Assembly (NCBI GenBank): GCA_017626295.1
Contig: JAGAJB010000012.1
Span: 105,782 to 169,781 of the forward strand
Direction of reading: 5' to 3'
From: Clostridia bacterium
GTDB taxonomy: Bacteria; Bacillota; Clostridia; Oscillospirales; Acutalibacteraceae
DNA length: 64,000 nucleotides
Part shown: piece after piece, positions 1 through 7,985 of the stretch
Layout: every line of letters starts with the position of its first letter
How positions within the stretch are numbered: the first letter of the stretch is position 1
Made by a program: the position numbers and the translations under genes
Notes under the pieces: generated by a model
Databases searched by the model: none
What the model saw: only the letters and a program-made list of their open reading frames with translations
Told to the model about the DNA's origin: nothing

Positions 1-193
1 GAAAAATAACTTATTTTACAGAAGAACAGATATTGTATTAATTAGCAAATAAAACACATAAAAATTTAATGTATTATATTTTTTTGGTGGTATGTTTTTA
101 TAGCCTTTAAAAACCTTTTGTGTATAATTGTGTTGCAAAAGTTAAATAAAACACTTATACATTTCAGACTATGATTATCAACAGAAAACATAC
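1..193. other. AT-rich window edge, no gene seen
   Basis: I see no start codon with a ribosome site and no open frame of note. It may be the downstream flank of the minus-strand tRNA or the end of a transcript from outside the window. Confidence 0.5.
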
Positions 194-234
194 AAACCGA
201 CCTACACAATTGAAAAGTGTAGGTCGGTTTTTTT
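194..234. terminator. intrinsic terminator hairpin next to tRNA-Ala
   Basis: A 14-bp perfect inverted repeat (194-207 with 217-230) around a 9-nt loop is followed by a T run on the plus strand. It lies immediately 3' of the minus-strand tRNA, where the T tract is weaker, so it may work in both directions. Confidence 0.7.
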
Positions 235-310
235 GGTGGAGCATAGGGGGATCGAACCCCTGACCTCTTGACTGCCAGTCAAGCGCTCATCCCAGCTGAG
301 CTAATGCCCC
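234..310 (-). tRNA. tRNA-Ala (anticodon GGC)
   Basis: The minus strand folds as a complete cloverleaf. The 7-bp acceptor stem carries the G3:U70 wobble pair that marks alanine tRNAs. The D arm, a 5-bp anticodon stem with loop CTGGCAG (anticodon GGC, complement at 274-276), the T arm with GTTCGATCC and an encoded 3' CCA (complement at 234-236) are all present. It reads GCC codons and probably GCU. Confidence 0.95.
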
Positions 311-334
311 GTATATTATTGTGTTTTGTAGCTT

Positions 335-381
335 GGGGGTGTTTATCTGTTAATTCGCTCTCCCAACTGAGCTACGCCCCC
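335..381 (-). pseudogene. tRNA remnant, 5' half only
   Basis: From 381 down to 357 the minus strand gives a perfect tRNA 5' end: a GGGGGCG acceptor strand, TA, and a full D arm. The anticodon and T arms are absent; after 14 unrelated bases a CACCCCC segment (335-341) could re-pair with the acceptor strand. It looks like a tRNA with an internal deletion, 25 nt upstream of the intact tRNA-Ala. A processed small RNA cannot be excluded. Confidence 0.6.
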
Positions 382-388
382 GTATTTT

Positions 389-420
389 GAAGTAAGAAGT
401 AATAGTGAATAGTGAAGAAG
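389..420. repeat. heptanucleotide (STRR-like) array
   Basis: Four consecutive 7-bp units (gaagtaa, gaagtaa, tagtgaa, tagtgaa) and a partial fifth. The same 7-bp phasing with different words recurs at several intergenic sites in this window. Confidence 0.65.
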
Positions 421-594
421 TGTGTGCGAGGTATGTTATGCTGTTTTCTTACTCCACTATACTTTTTACCGTTTGAGTATATCATCAAAAGTACTTTTAG
501 TCAAGAAATTTTTACTTTTTCGCCAATTCCTGTACGGGCAATGATAGCCATAAAATATTTATTGGTTTAAAATACTAAAAATTGTTATAAATTG

Positions 595-624
595 TTTACA
601 AAATTGTTTTAAATGTGCTATACT
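595..624 (+). promoter_or_regulatory. sigma-A-type promoter of the secreted hydrolase
   Basis: TTTACA (595-600), an 18-bp spacer and TATACT (619-624), 42 bp before the start codon of the gene at 667. The ribosome site GAAAGGA lies about 9 bases before that ATG. Confidence 0.6.
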
Positions 625-666
625 TGAATATGTCTAAAGTAAATCTTTTTTGAAAGGATTGTTTTT

Positions 667-2541
667 ATGAAAAAGTCTAAAAAACTGATCGCGTTACTTC
701 TTGCTGTAGTAATGCTTTCAAGCACACTTTTAGTGGGCGTAAACGCTATCAACTGGGGCGGTCATACGCCTTATGTCCCCGTTGACGATGACGTACTTCC
801 CACAATTATTGTTCCCGGTTTGTTCCAGAGTGAAACCAAATATTACGACGAGAACGGCAACGTTGCATTAAATGCAAACGGTGAAGAATATGTAATGCCC
901 TTCTTTATGGATACTACCGAAGAAATCATTGTTAAGGCTCTTACCGAGGCTCTCGTTCCCATTTCCGAACTTTTGATTAACCAGGAAGATAAAGACCACC
1001 AGGCAGCAAACGCTATCGCCAACGTTCTTTGTGAGGCTTTGATGGGCAAACAAAAACTTGACGAAAACGGTCAGTTTATTAACGACATTCGTGCAACAAA
1101 GTACTTCGGCTCTTTCAACACTCTTTCAGCCCATGACCAGGAGACTATTCTTGACCACTTCCCGATGGAATATTATATTGAGCATGCAGGTGCTGATAAA
1201 CTTTATGTTTTCTCATACGCTTCATTGGATAATATGATTTCCATCGCTAACAATCTTTACGATTTTATTCAGTTTGTAAAAGAGGATTCCGGCTACGATA
1301 AGGTAAATATCGTTCCCATCAGCCAGGGTGGTTCCGTAGCAAATGCTCTTATGCAGATTTACAACGAGAAAGACAGATCTCTTGCAGAAGACATCAACAA
1401 AATGGTGTTTGCGGTTCCTGCACTCAACGGTTCAACACTTGTCGGTGAAATTATGGAATACGGTCTTATTGACGAGGATAACGAAATTTATTGCGAAATG
1501 ATTCCTGCCCTTGTAGGCGAAGAAAACATTTTAAGTTACGCTATCAACGTATTGTTGCGCATTATGCCCAACGCAGATTTACACGATATTCTTGACATAG
1601 TTTTCGATACATTTATCAAAGATTATGCCGGTTATTCAACTGCACTTTGGGGACTTTGCCCCACCGAAAACTATCCCGGTGCCCGTGAAAAATACCTTAT
1701 GGCTGAAGGAATGGAAAGCATCAGAGAACAGACAGACTGGTACTATCAGTCTCAGCTTGATTCCGATGCAAACATTCTCAAAGCGAAAGCAGAGGGTGTT
1801 CAGATTTACGACATTGTTGACTACAACGTTCCTCTTTTCCACATTGTTGACTCTTGGGATACAGTACCCGCAGACGGTATCATCCAACTTGATTCAACAT
1901 CTATGGGTGCTTATAGTGCAGGTAACAACGTTAAACTTCCCGCAGATTACGTTCCCACTCATTCAAACTGCACAGACCCCCAAAACCACGACCACACAGA
2001 CCCCAACGGTCTTGTAGACCCCTGTACAGGTCTTCTTCCCGAAACAACTTTCTACTTCCTTAACCAATCTCATGAAAGTTCTGCTTCCAACGACGTATTT
2101 ATGAAACTTGCTTCCGCAATTCTTATGGACAGCAATTTCACAAGCGTTCACTCCTATCCCGATGTATTCCCTCAGTTCAATACAGGCAGAAATACAAAGA
2201 ACTTAGCAAAAGATACTGATGAATACAGAGATTATGATACAAGCGCACTCTCTGATGAAGACAGAATTGAACTCGAAGAAGCAATTGCTCAGGTTGATAT
2301 GATGCTCGATAACACTGTTGTTAATACAAACGAAGTTCAGGCTGCAAAAACAAGATTCTATAACATCTGCGAAAGAATCGAATGGTTAGAAGAGGAAGCC
2401 CTTAAAGATCCCGATGCTCCCGTAGAAGAAAAAGAAAACACCGTTTACCTTGATTTCAGTTATCTCTTTAAAGATATTCTTCATATTCTCAGCGATGTGC
2501 TCTTCCGTTTCTTCGGCGGCGCAGGATTCAGTGATATGTAA
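667..2541 (+). CDS. secreted alpha/beta-hydrolase (lipase/acyltransferase-like)
   Basis: Probable extracellular esterase or lipase of the alpha/beta-hydrolase fold; substrate unknown. Residues 1-27 are a signal peptide (lysines, hydrophobic core, ANA cleavage region). An oxyanion-type VPGLF motif is at 49-53, the nucleophile elbow PISQGG puts the catalytic serine at 219, and NQSHES supplies a plausible catalytic histidine at 469. The late His/Asp-rich stretch (THSNC to HDHTD) may bind metal. The C-terminus ends in a short hydrophobic tail (DILHILSDVLFRFF), a feature shared by two other secreted proteins here. It stands alone, bounded by its own promoter and a bidirectional terminator. The fold is fairly sure, the enzyme activity is not. 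Confidence 0.75.
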   Translation: MKKSKKLIALLLAVVMLSSTLLVGVNAINWGGHTPYVPVDDDVLPTIIVPGLFQSETKYYDENGNVALNANGEEYVMPFFMDTTEEIIVKALTEALVPISELLINQEDKDHQAANAIANVLCEALMGKQKLDENGQFINDIRATKYFGSFNTLSAHDQETILDHFPMEYYIEHAGADKLYVFSYASLDNMISIANNLYDFIQFVKEDSGYDKVNIVPISQGGSVANALMQIYNEKDRSLAEDINKMVFAVPALNGSTLVGEIMEYGLIDEDNEIYCEMIPALVGEENILSYAINVLLRIMPNADLHDILDIVFDTFIKDYAGYSTALWGLCPTENYPGAREKYLMAEGMESIREQTDWYYQSQLDSDANILKAKAEGVQIYDIVDYNVPLFHIVDSWDTVPADGIIQLDSTSMGAYSAGNNVKLPADYVPTHSNCTDPQNHDHTDPNGLVDPCTGLLPETTFYFLNQSHESSASNDVFMKLASAILMDSNFTSVHSYPDVFPQFNTGRNTKNLAKDTDEYRDYDTSALSDEDRIELEEAIAQVDMMLDNTVVNTNEVQAAKTRFYNICERIEWLEEEALKDPDAPVEEKENTVYLDFSYLFKDILHILSDVLFRFFGGAGFSDM

Positions 2542-2555
2542 TCATTTTCAACAAT

Positions 2556-2592
2556 AAAAAATCAGAACCTCAACAGAGGTTCTGATTTTTTT
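2556..2592. terminator. bidirectional terminator between convergent genes
   Basis: A 16-bp perfect stem with an AACA tetraloop, flanked by A and T runs, serves both the hydrolase gene on the plus strand and the glycerophosphodiesterase gene on the minus strand. Confidence 0.9.
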
Positions 2593-2595
2593 ATA

Positions 2596-3360
2596 TTATT
2601 TTCCGAGCAACATATTCATAAGACCGGGATTATCTGTAATAATACCGTCAACACCTAATTTAATAAGTTTCTTTGCTGTTGATTCTCTGTTTACTGTCCA
2701 CGGGTTAACCTGTATACCTGCTCTGTGTGCTCTTTCAACATAAAGTCTTGTTACGCACATATAGAAAGGATGCAAAGCATCTGCTCCTATTTCACGGGCA
2801 AAACTTACAGGGTGGGAAGCGATTTTCACACCGATAAGTTTATCGGGACTGTAAAGAAGACCTGTTTTACAATTCTTATCTATCTTTTTGCATACAACAA
2901 GGATTGCAGGGTCAAAACTTGATATAAGAAGTTTATCAAAAAGACCGTGTTCTTTTACTGCATCAATTGTTTTTTGTGCAAGTTCTGTTCCTGCTTGACC
3001 GAAACGCTCGCTTTTAAGTTCAATATCAAGAACTTTCATTTTGTCGCCCATTTCCTCGCTGAGTGACAAAAACTCATCGAGCGTGGGAATTTTAACGCCC
3101 TCAAACTCAGGGCCTTTGTACTTACCGAAATCATAAGAACGAAGTTCTTCCAATGTCATATCTTTAATAGCACCTGTGCCATTGGAAGTTTCATCGATTG
3201 TGAAGTTGTGGCATATAACAGGCACACCGTCTTTAGTAAGATGGATATCTGTTTCAAAACCGTCGCAACCGATTTCCTTGGATTTTCTGAAAGCCTCAAT
3301 GGTATTCTGGGGTGCTACAAGGTTAGCACCTCTGTGAGAAATAACATTACAATCGATCAT
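2596..3360 (-). CDS. glycerophosphodiester phosphodiesterase
   Basis: Cytoplasmic GDPD of the TIM-barrel family, releasing glycerol 3-phosphate and an alcohol from phospholipid head-group diesters. Catalytic HRGAN with the family PxNTI segment is at residues 9-20, followed by ETDIHLTKDG (metal-binding Glu and Asp) and VICHNF. Late segments VNPWTVN and GVDGIITDNPG complete the barrel. At 254 residues it is normal for the short bacterial form, with no signal peptide. It is the last gene of an mgtE-phosphoesterase-GDPD run with 10-base gaps; the ATG follows a GAGG-type site. Confidence 0.92.
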   Translation of the reverse strand: MIDCNVISHRGANLVAPQNTIEAFRKSKEIGCDGFETDIHLTKDGVPVICHNFTIDETSNGTGAIKDMTLEELRSYDFGKYKGPEFEGVKIPTLDEFLSLSEEMGDKMKVLDIELKSERFGQAGTELAQKTIDAVKEHGLFDKLLISSFDPAILVVCKKIDKNCKTGLLYSPDKLIGVKIASHPVSFAREIGADALHPFYMCVTRLYVERAHRAGIQVNPWTVNRESTAKKLIKLGVDGIITDNPGLMNMLLGK

Positions 3361-3370
3361 ACAACTCGCC

Positions 3371-4489
3371 TCACTTTAATAATAATCCTAAACCTACACC
3401 TATTGCAGTTGCGCCTAAAACACTACCCACAATAAGAGCAACTTTCTTTTTCCACATATCATCTGCATCCCAGATATAGCAGAATTCGTTCCAAAGAGAT
3501 TTGCCTACAATATCTTCGTAGGTGAGGAAAAACGTCTCGTAATCCCCTGTTGCTTCATCAATATCAAAAACTCTGACGCCGCGTTTTCTGTTGCCGTAGC
3601 AACGGAATGAAGCACAAGAAGTCTGAATAAAGTCAATTCCGTCAACAACACCTGTAAAACAGTTCTGATGGTCGTGGCCGAAAACTACGGCTTTAACGTC
3701 TCCGCACTCTTTAACAGCCTCCATCTGACCTGTTTTTTTCTCAACGGCTGAAATATATTCACCTAAAAAGCCTTCAACATCGGGTTTTAATCTTATGAAC
3801 TTGTTATCGGGACCTTTAACAGCACCCTCATCCTCTGCATTACATTCCTCTACAAGTTCAAAGGTTTCAAGCATGGGAATGTGTTGGAACATAAGCGAGG
3901 GAACGGGATTTCCACCGTTTTGTTTTTTCAATTCGGCACTTGTTTTTTTATACCATTCTATTGCTTCGGGTTTAATATACTCGAAGCATTTATCTTTCTG
4001 TTTATCGTGCCAGGCGGAGTCAAGCATCCATATATTGAACTTAATTTCCTCGCCGTTTTCCGAATAAACAGGAATATTATAAGTATCACAGTCACCGCTG
4101 TCCGTGCCGTCAAGCCCTACGTTACAACTGTATGCTCTGTAAAATTCAGCCTGTTCATCTTTTGTAAGGCGGTTACGGTCATCGTGGTTACCGTAAATCA
4201 TTGCAAAAGGTATTTTTCTCTGTTCAATGGGTGAAACGAGTTTATCTATGGCTACACCCATTGCCTTTTTTTCGCTCTCTTTATCCTTTACAAAAAGAGG
4301 TGTCCACAACTCGCAATCGTAAAGGTGATTACCTAAAATATTATCGCCTGTAAGTACTACCAAGTCGGGTTTTACATCGTCATAGGCTTTATTGAGCATA
4401 CGCATCATAGTATGGCGCACATGCTGAAGGTCCTGTGCATCGCTGACTTGTAATATTCTGAATTTGCCGTTTTTAAATCTTAATTGCAT
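3371..4489 (-). CDS. calcineurin-like metallophosphoesterase with C-terminal membrane helix
   Basis: Predicted metal-dependent phosphoesterase of unknown substrate. The two-metal motifs are visible: VSDAQD near residue 16, VVLTGDN, YGNHDDR, FQHIPM and FGHDHQN. The first motif has Gln where the usual D-x-H has His. Residues from about 350 form a C-terminal transmembrane helix preceded by KKK, suggesting a tail-anchored protein with the enzyme in the cytoplasm. It is paralogous in layout to the gene at 34044. It sits 10 bases after mgtE and 10 before the GDPD gene, so the operon joins magnesium import with phosphoester cleavage. Start preceded by GGAGAG. Confidence 0.88.
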   Translation of the reverse strand: MQLRFKNGKFRILQVSDAQDLQHVRHTMMRMLNKAYDDVKPDLVVLTGDNILGNHLYDCELWTPLFVKDKESEKKAMGVAIDKLVSPIEQRKIPFAMIYGNHDDRNRLTKDEQAEFYRAYSCNVGLDGTDSGDCDTYNIPVYSENGEEIKFNIWMLDSAWHDKQKDKCFEYIKPEAIEWYKKTSAELKKQNGGNPVPSLMFQHIPMLETFELVEECNAEDEGAVKGPDNKFIRLKPDVEGFLGEYISAVEKKTGQMEAVKECGDVKAVVFGHDHQNCFTGVVDGIDFIQTSCASFRCYGNRKRGVRVFDIDEATGDYETFFLTYEDIVGKSLWNEFCYIWDADDMWKKKVALIVGSVLGATAIGVGLGLLLK

Positions 4490-4499
4490 ACAATCTCTC

Positions 4500-5858
4500 C
4501 TATGCCAATGCGGGAATCAATGACTTTGCTACACCGAAATAAACAAGCAATGACACCGCATCTACAATAGTTGTAATAAAGGGGCTTGCCATAACAGCAG
4601 GATCAAGTTTCAAAACCTTTGCGACTATGGGAAGAACGCATCCGATAATCTTAGCACAAATAACCGTAGCACAAAGAGTAAGTGCCACTACAAGCGCCAC
4701 AAGTTTATCTACACCCTCGGTATGAAGTATCATACCGTCAAGTACCACTATCTTAAAGAAACACGCAACCGCAAGGGATACACCGCAAAGCACAGATACA
4801 CGTATCTCTTTCCACATAACCTTAAAAATATCTTTCGCTTCAACTTCTCCCAAGGAAAGTCCGCGGATTACAGTAACCGAAGCCTGACTGCCCGAGTTAC
4901 CGCCCGTACCCATAAGCATAGGAATATATGCCGTAAGCACGACAAGTCTTGAAAGTGCATCTTCAAAAGATGAAACAATTATACCTGTAAATGTTGCGGA
5001 AAGCATAAGAAGTAAAAGCCAGGGAATACGCACTTTCCACAAGTTCCATACAGATGTTTTAAGGTAAGGTTTGTCTGTGGGGGCGATAGCCGCCATTTTT
5101 TGGAAGTCCTCTTCAGCCTCTTCCTGAATAACGTCAATAGCATCGTCAACCGTTACAATACCAACAATACACTTTTCGTTATCAAGTACGGGAATTGTAA
5201 GAACGTCATACTTATTGAATAACTGAGCAACTTCCTCTTTATCCGTTAAAGTTGTAACCGTTATGGGATTATCCTCCATAACGTCACTGATAAATTCATC
5301 ATCGTCGCAAGTCAAAAGGTCCATTGCACTTACCGTACCGAGAAGTTTATGTTTCTCCACAACGTAGCAAGTGTTCACCGTTTCCGAATGTACCCCTCGC
5401 GATTTAATCTTTTTGAGCGCATCGCCAATGGTCATTGTGGGATAAAGGCTGATGTACTCAAGGGTCATAATACTGCCTGCACTGTCCTCAGGGTAATTAA
5501 GCACAGCGTTAATGGCATTACGTTTATCCCCTGCCGCTGCAAGCATTCTTTCAACTACGTTTGCAGGCATTTCTTCAATAACGTCAACGGTGTCGTCAAT
5601 GAACATATCATCCATAATTGTTTTAAGTTCATTATCCGTAAACGCTTCAAGAAGAACTTGTTCTTCCTCCGGCTCAAGATAGGTAAAAACCATTGCGGCA
5701 CTCTCTTTGGGAATGAGTCTGAACAGAAGCACTAACTGTTTATCCTCAAATTCCGGAAGTAAAACCGCTATATCAACCGGATTCATTGTATCAAATATGC
5801 TTTTTATGGCTTTATAGTGTTTTTCTTCTAAAAGCCTCTCAAATACTTCTTTTGTCAT
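4500..5858 (-). CDS. mgtE: magnesium transporter MgtE
   Basis: Inner-membrane Mg2+ channel/transporter, 452 residues, the normal family length. An N-terminal helical MgtE_N domain (roughly 1-110) is followed by two CBS domains (about 120-245), which act as the magnesium sensor, and a C-terminal pore domain of five helices from about 275; the pore carries GTGGNSGSQ, typical of the family. I chose the ATG at 5858 because GGAGG lies 8 bases upstream; an upstream in-frame start at 5903 lacks a site. It follows a leader of about 250 bases with its own promoter, a short ORF and hairpins, suggesting control at the RNA level. First gene of the operon with a phosphoesterase and GDPD. Confidence 0.95.
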   Translation of the reverse strand: MTKEVFERLLEEKHYKAIKSIFDTMNPVDIAVLLPEFEDKQLVLLFRLIPKESAAMVFTYLEPEEEQVLLEAFTDNELKTIMDDMFIDDTVDVIEEMPANVVERMLAAAGDKRNAINAVLNYPEDSAGSIMTLEYISLYPTMTIGDALKKIKSRGVHSETVNTCYVVEKHKLLGTVSAMDLLTCDDDEFISDVMEDNPITVTTLTDKEEVAQLFNKYDVLTIPVLDNEKCIVGIVTVDDAIDVIQEEAEEDFQKMAAIAPTDKPYLKTSVWNLWKVRIPWLLLLMLSATFTGIIVSSFEDALSRLVVLTAYIPMLMGTGGNSGSQASVTVIRGLSLGEVEAKDIFKVMWKEIRVSVLCGVSLAVACFFKIVVLDGMILHTEGVDKLVALVVALTLCATVICAKIIGCVLPIVAKVLKLDPAVMASPFITTIVDAVSLLVYFGVAKSLIPALA

Positions 5859-5860
5859 TA

Positions 5861-5974
5861 TCCGTTCCTCCTTTGTTTGTGGCGCAACCGGGAAACGCGC
5901 CAACTTTCGCAGAATCAGGTAACGGGGAAATGCAAATAAAAACTGTGACCTTATACAAACAAACTATATTTGTA
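5861..5974 (-). promoter_or_regulatory. mgtE leader, hairpin part
   Basis: Between the leader ORF and mgtE the transcript can form a stem ATACAAA/TTTGTAT and, close to the ribosome site, GGCGC/GCGCC. The second hairpin lies immediately before the AGGAGG of mgtE. I could not match the leader to the M-box consensus. Confidence 0.4.
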
Positions 5975-6067
5975 TCATCGCGTAACAGCACTGTAATTAC
6001 AGGCTTTACGCACCGCTGTTTTCATATAAATGCTACTTCGCCCATGTCCGCTACTGCCTGAATCCAT
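5975..6067 (-). CDS. leader ORF upstream of mgtE, 30 residues
   Basis: A short ORF lies about 50 bases downstream of the mgtE promoter. AAGGAG is found 12 bases before its ATG. The peptide has a Ser/Gly-rich start (MDSGSSGHGRSS) and a basic end (YMKTAVRKACNYSAVTR). It ends 116 bases before mgtE. It could be a leader peptide whose translation sets the fold of the mgtE leader, or a small protein in its own right. I do not recognise a named family; the case rests on position, ribosome site and non-random composition. Confidence 0.45.
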   Translation of the reverse strand: MDSGSSGHGRSSIYMKTAVRKACNYSAVTR

Positions 6068-6122
6068 TACACTGTCACACTCCTTGTTTTTAAAAAATCG
6101 GACTATAAAAAGCCTACACTTT

Positions 6123-6151
6123 AATATAAACCAACCGCCACTCTTTGTCAA
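6123..6151 (-). promoter_or_regulatory. promoter of the mgtE leader
   Basis: On the minus strand TTGACA (6146-6151), a 17-bp spacer and TATATT (6123-6128). Transcription would start near 6115, giving an untranslated region of about 255 bases before mgtE. Confidence 0.75.
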
Positions 6152-6173
6152 GAAAATACACCTAATAAAAAGG

Positions 6174-6207
6174 ATAAAAAAATAGCGGAGTCCGTAACGA
6201 ACTCCGC
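6174..6207 (-). terminator. terminator of the secreted Cys/His protein gene
   Basis: Stem GCGGAGT/ACTCCGC followed by a T-rich tract on the minus strand, 15 bases past the stop codon. Confidence 0.8.
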
Positions 6208-6221
6208 CGTAAATGTTCAAT

Positions 6222-6779
6222 TTAGCCGAGAAGTGAACCTATAAGTGCCATAACCCACTCGAAAAATGCGAGAAGACCAGTGTACTGAGATGTTCTTCTG
6301 TGACCACAAACTTTACAGATGTTATCGCCTGCAGTAGCATCTGCACCAAGTGTTGTGTGAGCGCCTTTGTCAGCCTTGCCGTCACAGTCAGCACAATCAC
6401 GCCAATGGTCTGTACCACTGTATTTGTAATCGCCGATAGGATTATGATCAATAATGAGAAGCGCTTCGTTTGAGTAAGCGTAACCACCTACTGAGTTAGC
6501 AGCAAAATATCTGATGTATGCACCGTCATCAAATCTGTCAAGCGGCTCACCGTCATAGGGAATCCAGTCACCACCGACAACTTTAATTTCCCAACCTTGA
6601 GCATAAACATTACCATTAACTTCAGGAGCATCGATATCAATTACTCTGCCGGGACAAATTCTAACCTTAACAGGAATTTCACTATCAATAGTGGGAATTG
6701 CTGCTGCAGATGCGAAGCATGAAAATACGCCGAAAAGAAGGCATACACTTAATATTGCAGATAAAACTCTCTTTGTCAT
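6222..6779 (-). CDS. secreted protein with Cys/His repeat and hydrophobic tail
   Basis: Function unknown. A signal peptide occupies about residues 1-25 (FASAAA). The middle is a beta-rich region with paired aromatics. Near the C-terminus a HWRDCADCDG ... ICKVCGHRR segment has two CxxC pairs, a layout common in repeats of clostridial surface proteins that probably bind zinc. The last 17 residues are hydrophobic (FFEWVMALIGSLLG). The ATG at 6779 is preferred: GAAAGGA lies 11 bases before it, whereas the upstream in-frame ATG at 6791 overlaps that site. Confidence 0.75.
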   Translation of the reverse strand: MTKRVLSAILSVCLLFGVFSCFASAAAIPTIDSEIPVKVRICPGRVIDIDAPEVNGNVYAQGWEIKVVGGDWIPYDGEPLDRFDDGAYIRYFAANSVGGYAYSNEALLIIDHNPIGDYKYSGTDHWRDCADCDGKADKGAHTTLGADATAGDNICKVCGHRRTSQYTGLLAFFEWVMALIGSLLG

Positions 6780-6815
6780 ATCTAAAAGCATCCTTTCAAT
6801 ACTACATTTTTTTAT

Positions 6816-6844
6816 ATATTACCATTTTTGTAATAAAAATGCAA
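6816..6844 (-). promoter_or_regulatory. promoter of the secreted Cys/His protein gene
   Basis: Minus-strand TTGCAT, 17-bp spacer, TAATAT; 37 bases before the start codon. Confidence 0.6.
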
Positions 6845-6879
6845 GTGTTTTAGAGAAAAAGCAAGAAATAAATTAGATA

Positions 6880-6985
6880 AAATGGGTGAGCAAATCGCAA
6901 AAGGCGCGTGCAATAGCCGACGGGAGTTGAACACCGCACGGTTTTGGAAGGCAAATTTCCGCACTAACTTCGTCAAAACCCTTGA
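6880..6985. other. unexplained GC-richer intergenic block
   Basis: About 105 bases that are richer in G+C than the flanks and hold small inverted repeats such as ACCG-TG-CGGT. The minus strand has a short open frame running to a TAA but no start. A plus-strand frame from 6882 has no ribosome site and reads through into the next gene. Possibly a dispersed repeat or a decayed gene end. Confidence 0.35.
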
Positions 6986-6998
6986 AATACGACAGACC

Positions 6999-7970
6999 TT
7001 AAATCCACCATGCGTCTGTAAGACCTTCTTTAATTATACATTTTTTAAGAAGTTCAACAGCCTTTTCAAGACCTTCATTCTGACTCATAAGTGAATCTTC
7101 GTGCTCAATGGATACTGCGTAATCGTAACCTACCATACGGAGATTACTGATAACGTCGCGCCAATAACTTTCGCCGTTACCGAAACCGACTGAACGGAAA
7201 ATCCAGGAACGGTTAATTTCATCAGCGTATGATTTTGTATCAAGAACACCGTTTACGGATGTATTGATAGCATCAATTTTGGTATCTTTAGCATGGAAAT
7301 GGAAAATTGCATTTTCTTTACCTAAAGCACGGATAACTGCAATGGGGTCCATACCCTGCCAGATAAGGTGTGAAAGGTCAAGGTTTGCACCGATTTCCTT
7401 ACCGACTGCAGCACGGAGTTTAAGAAGGCTTTCTGTATTATAAACGCAAAAACCGGGATGAAGTTCAAGCGCAATTTTATCAACACCGTGAGCAGTGCTG
7501 AACTTCACAAATTCTTTCCAATAAGGAATAAGAACTTCATTCCATTGATAATCAAGAATTTCGCCGAAATCATTAGGCCACGGACAAGTTACCCAGTTAG
7601 GATATTTTGAGTTTTCACAGTCACCCGGACAACCGGAAAATGTATTTATTTGATGAACACCGAGTTTTTCAGCAAGAAGAACTGTTTTTCTCATATCTTC
7701 ATCGAAACTTTTTGCTACTTCTTTATTGGGGTGAACAGGGTTTCCGTGGCAACTTAAAGCGCTGATTTCAACATTGTATTTTTTAAGAAGTGCCTTAAAA
7801 TCTTCAAGTGCTTTTTCGTCATTAAGAAGAATATCCGGGTCAGCGTGTGCTTTTCCGGGGAAACCGCCGCAACCGATTTCGACCATTTCAAGACCTAATG
7901 ATGAAAAATATTTCAACGCTTCTTCCAAAGAAACAGTTCCGAGTAAATTTGTTAATACACCGAGTTTCAT
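6999..7970 (-). CDS. sugar phosphate isomerase/epimerase (xylose isomerase-like TIM barrel)
   Basis: Predicted cytoplasmic sugar or inositol isomerase/epimerase, 323 residues. Family marks are VEIGCGG near residue 32, a metal-ligand glutamate in LELHPGF, ANLDLSHL and a late SIEHED with the second acidic ligand. It follows the epimerase at 7986 with a 15-base gap and lies downstream of a Gfo/Idh/MocA dehydrogenase, the usual partner set for oxidising and isomerising uncommon sugars or inositols. The ATG follows GAGGT. Substrate cannot be told from sequence. Confidence 0.85.
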   Translation of the reverse strand: MKLGVLTNLLGTVSLEEALKYFSSLGLEMVEIGCGGFPGKAHADPDILLNDEKALEDFKALLKKYNVEISALSCHGNPVHPNKEVAKSFDEDMRKTVLLAEKLGVHQINTFSGCPGDCENSKYPNWVTCPWPNDFGEILDYQWNEVLIPYWKEFVKFSTAHGVDKIALELHPGFCVYNTESLLKLRAAVGKEIGANLDLSHLIWQGMDPIAVIRALGKENAIFHFHAKDTKIDAINTSVNGVLDTKSYADEINRSWIFRSVGFGNGESYWRDVISNLRMVGYDYAVSIEHEDSLMSQNEGLEKAVELLKKCIIKEGLTDAWWI

Positions 7971-7985
7971 TTTTATACCTCTATT

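Noticed and set aside
5859..6115. M-box riboswitch before mgtE
   Set aside because: I looked for the conserved M-box core on the correct strand and did not find it; a faint resemblance is only on the opposite strand.
5975..6220. 81-residue minus-strand frame over the mgtE leader
   Set aside because: The 5' part runs through a terminator and the mgtE promoter; only the last 30 codons have a plausible start.
6882..7094. 70-residue plus-strand ORF
   Set aside because: No ribosome site, and its second half is antisense to the epimerase gene.
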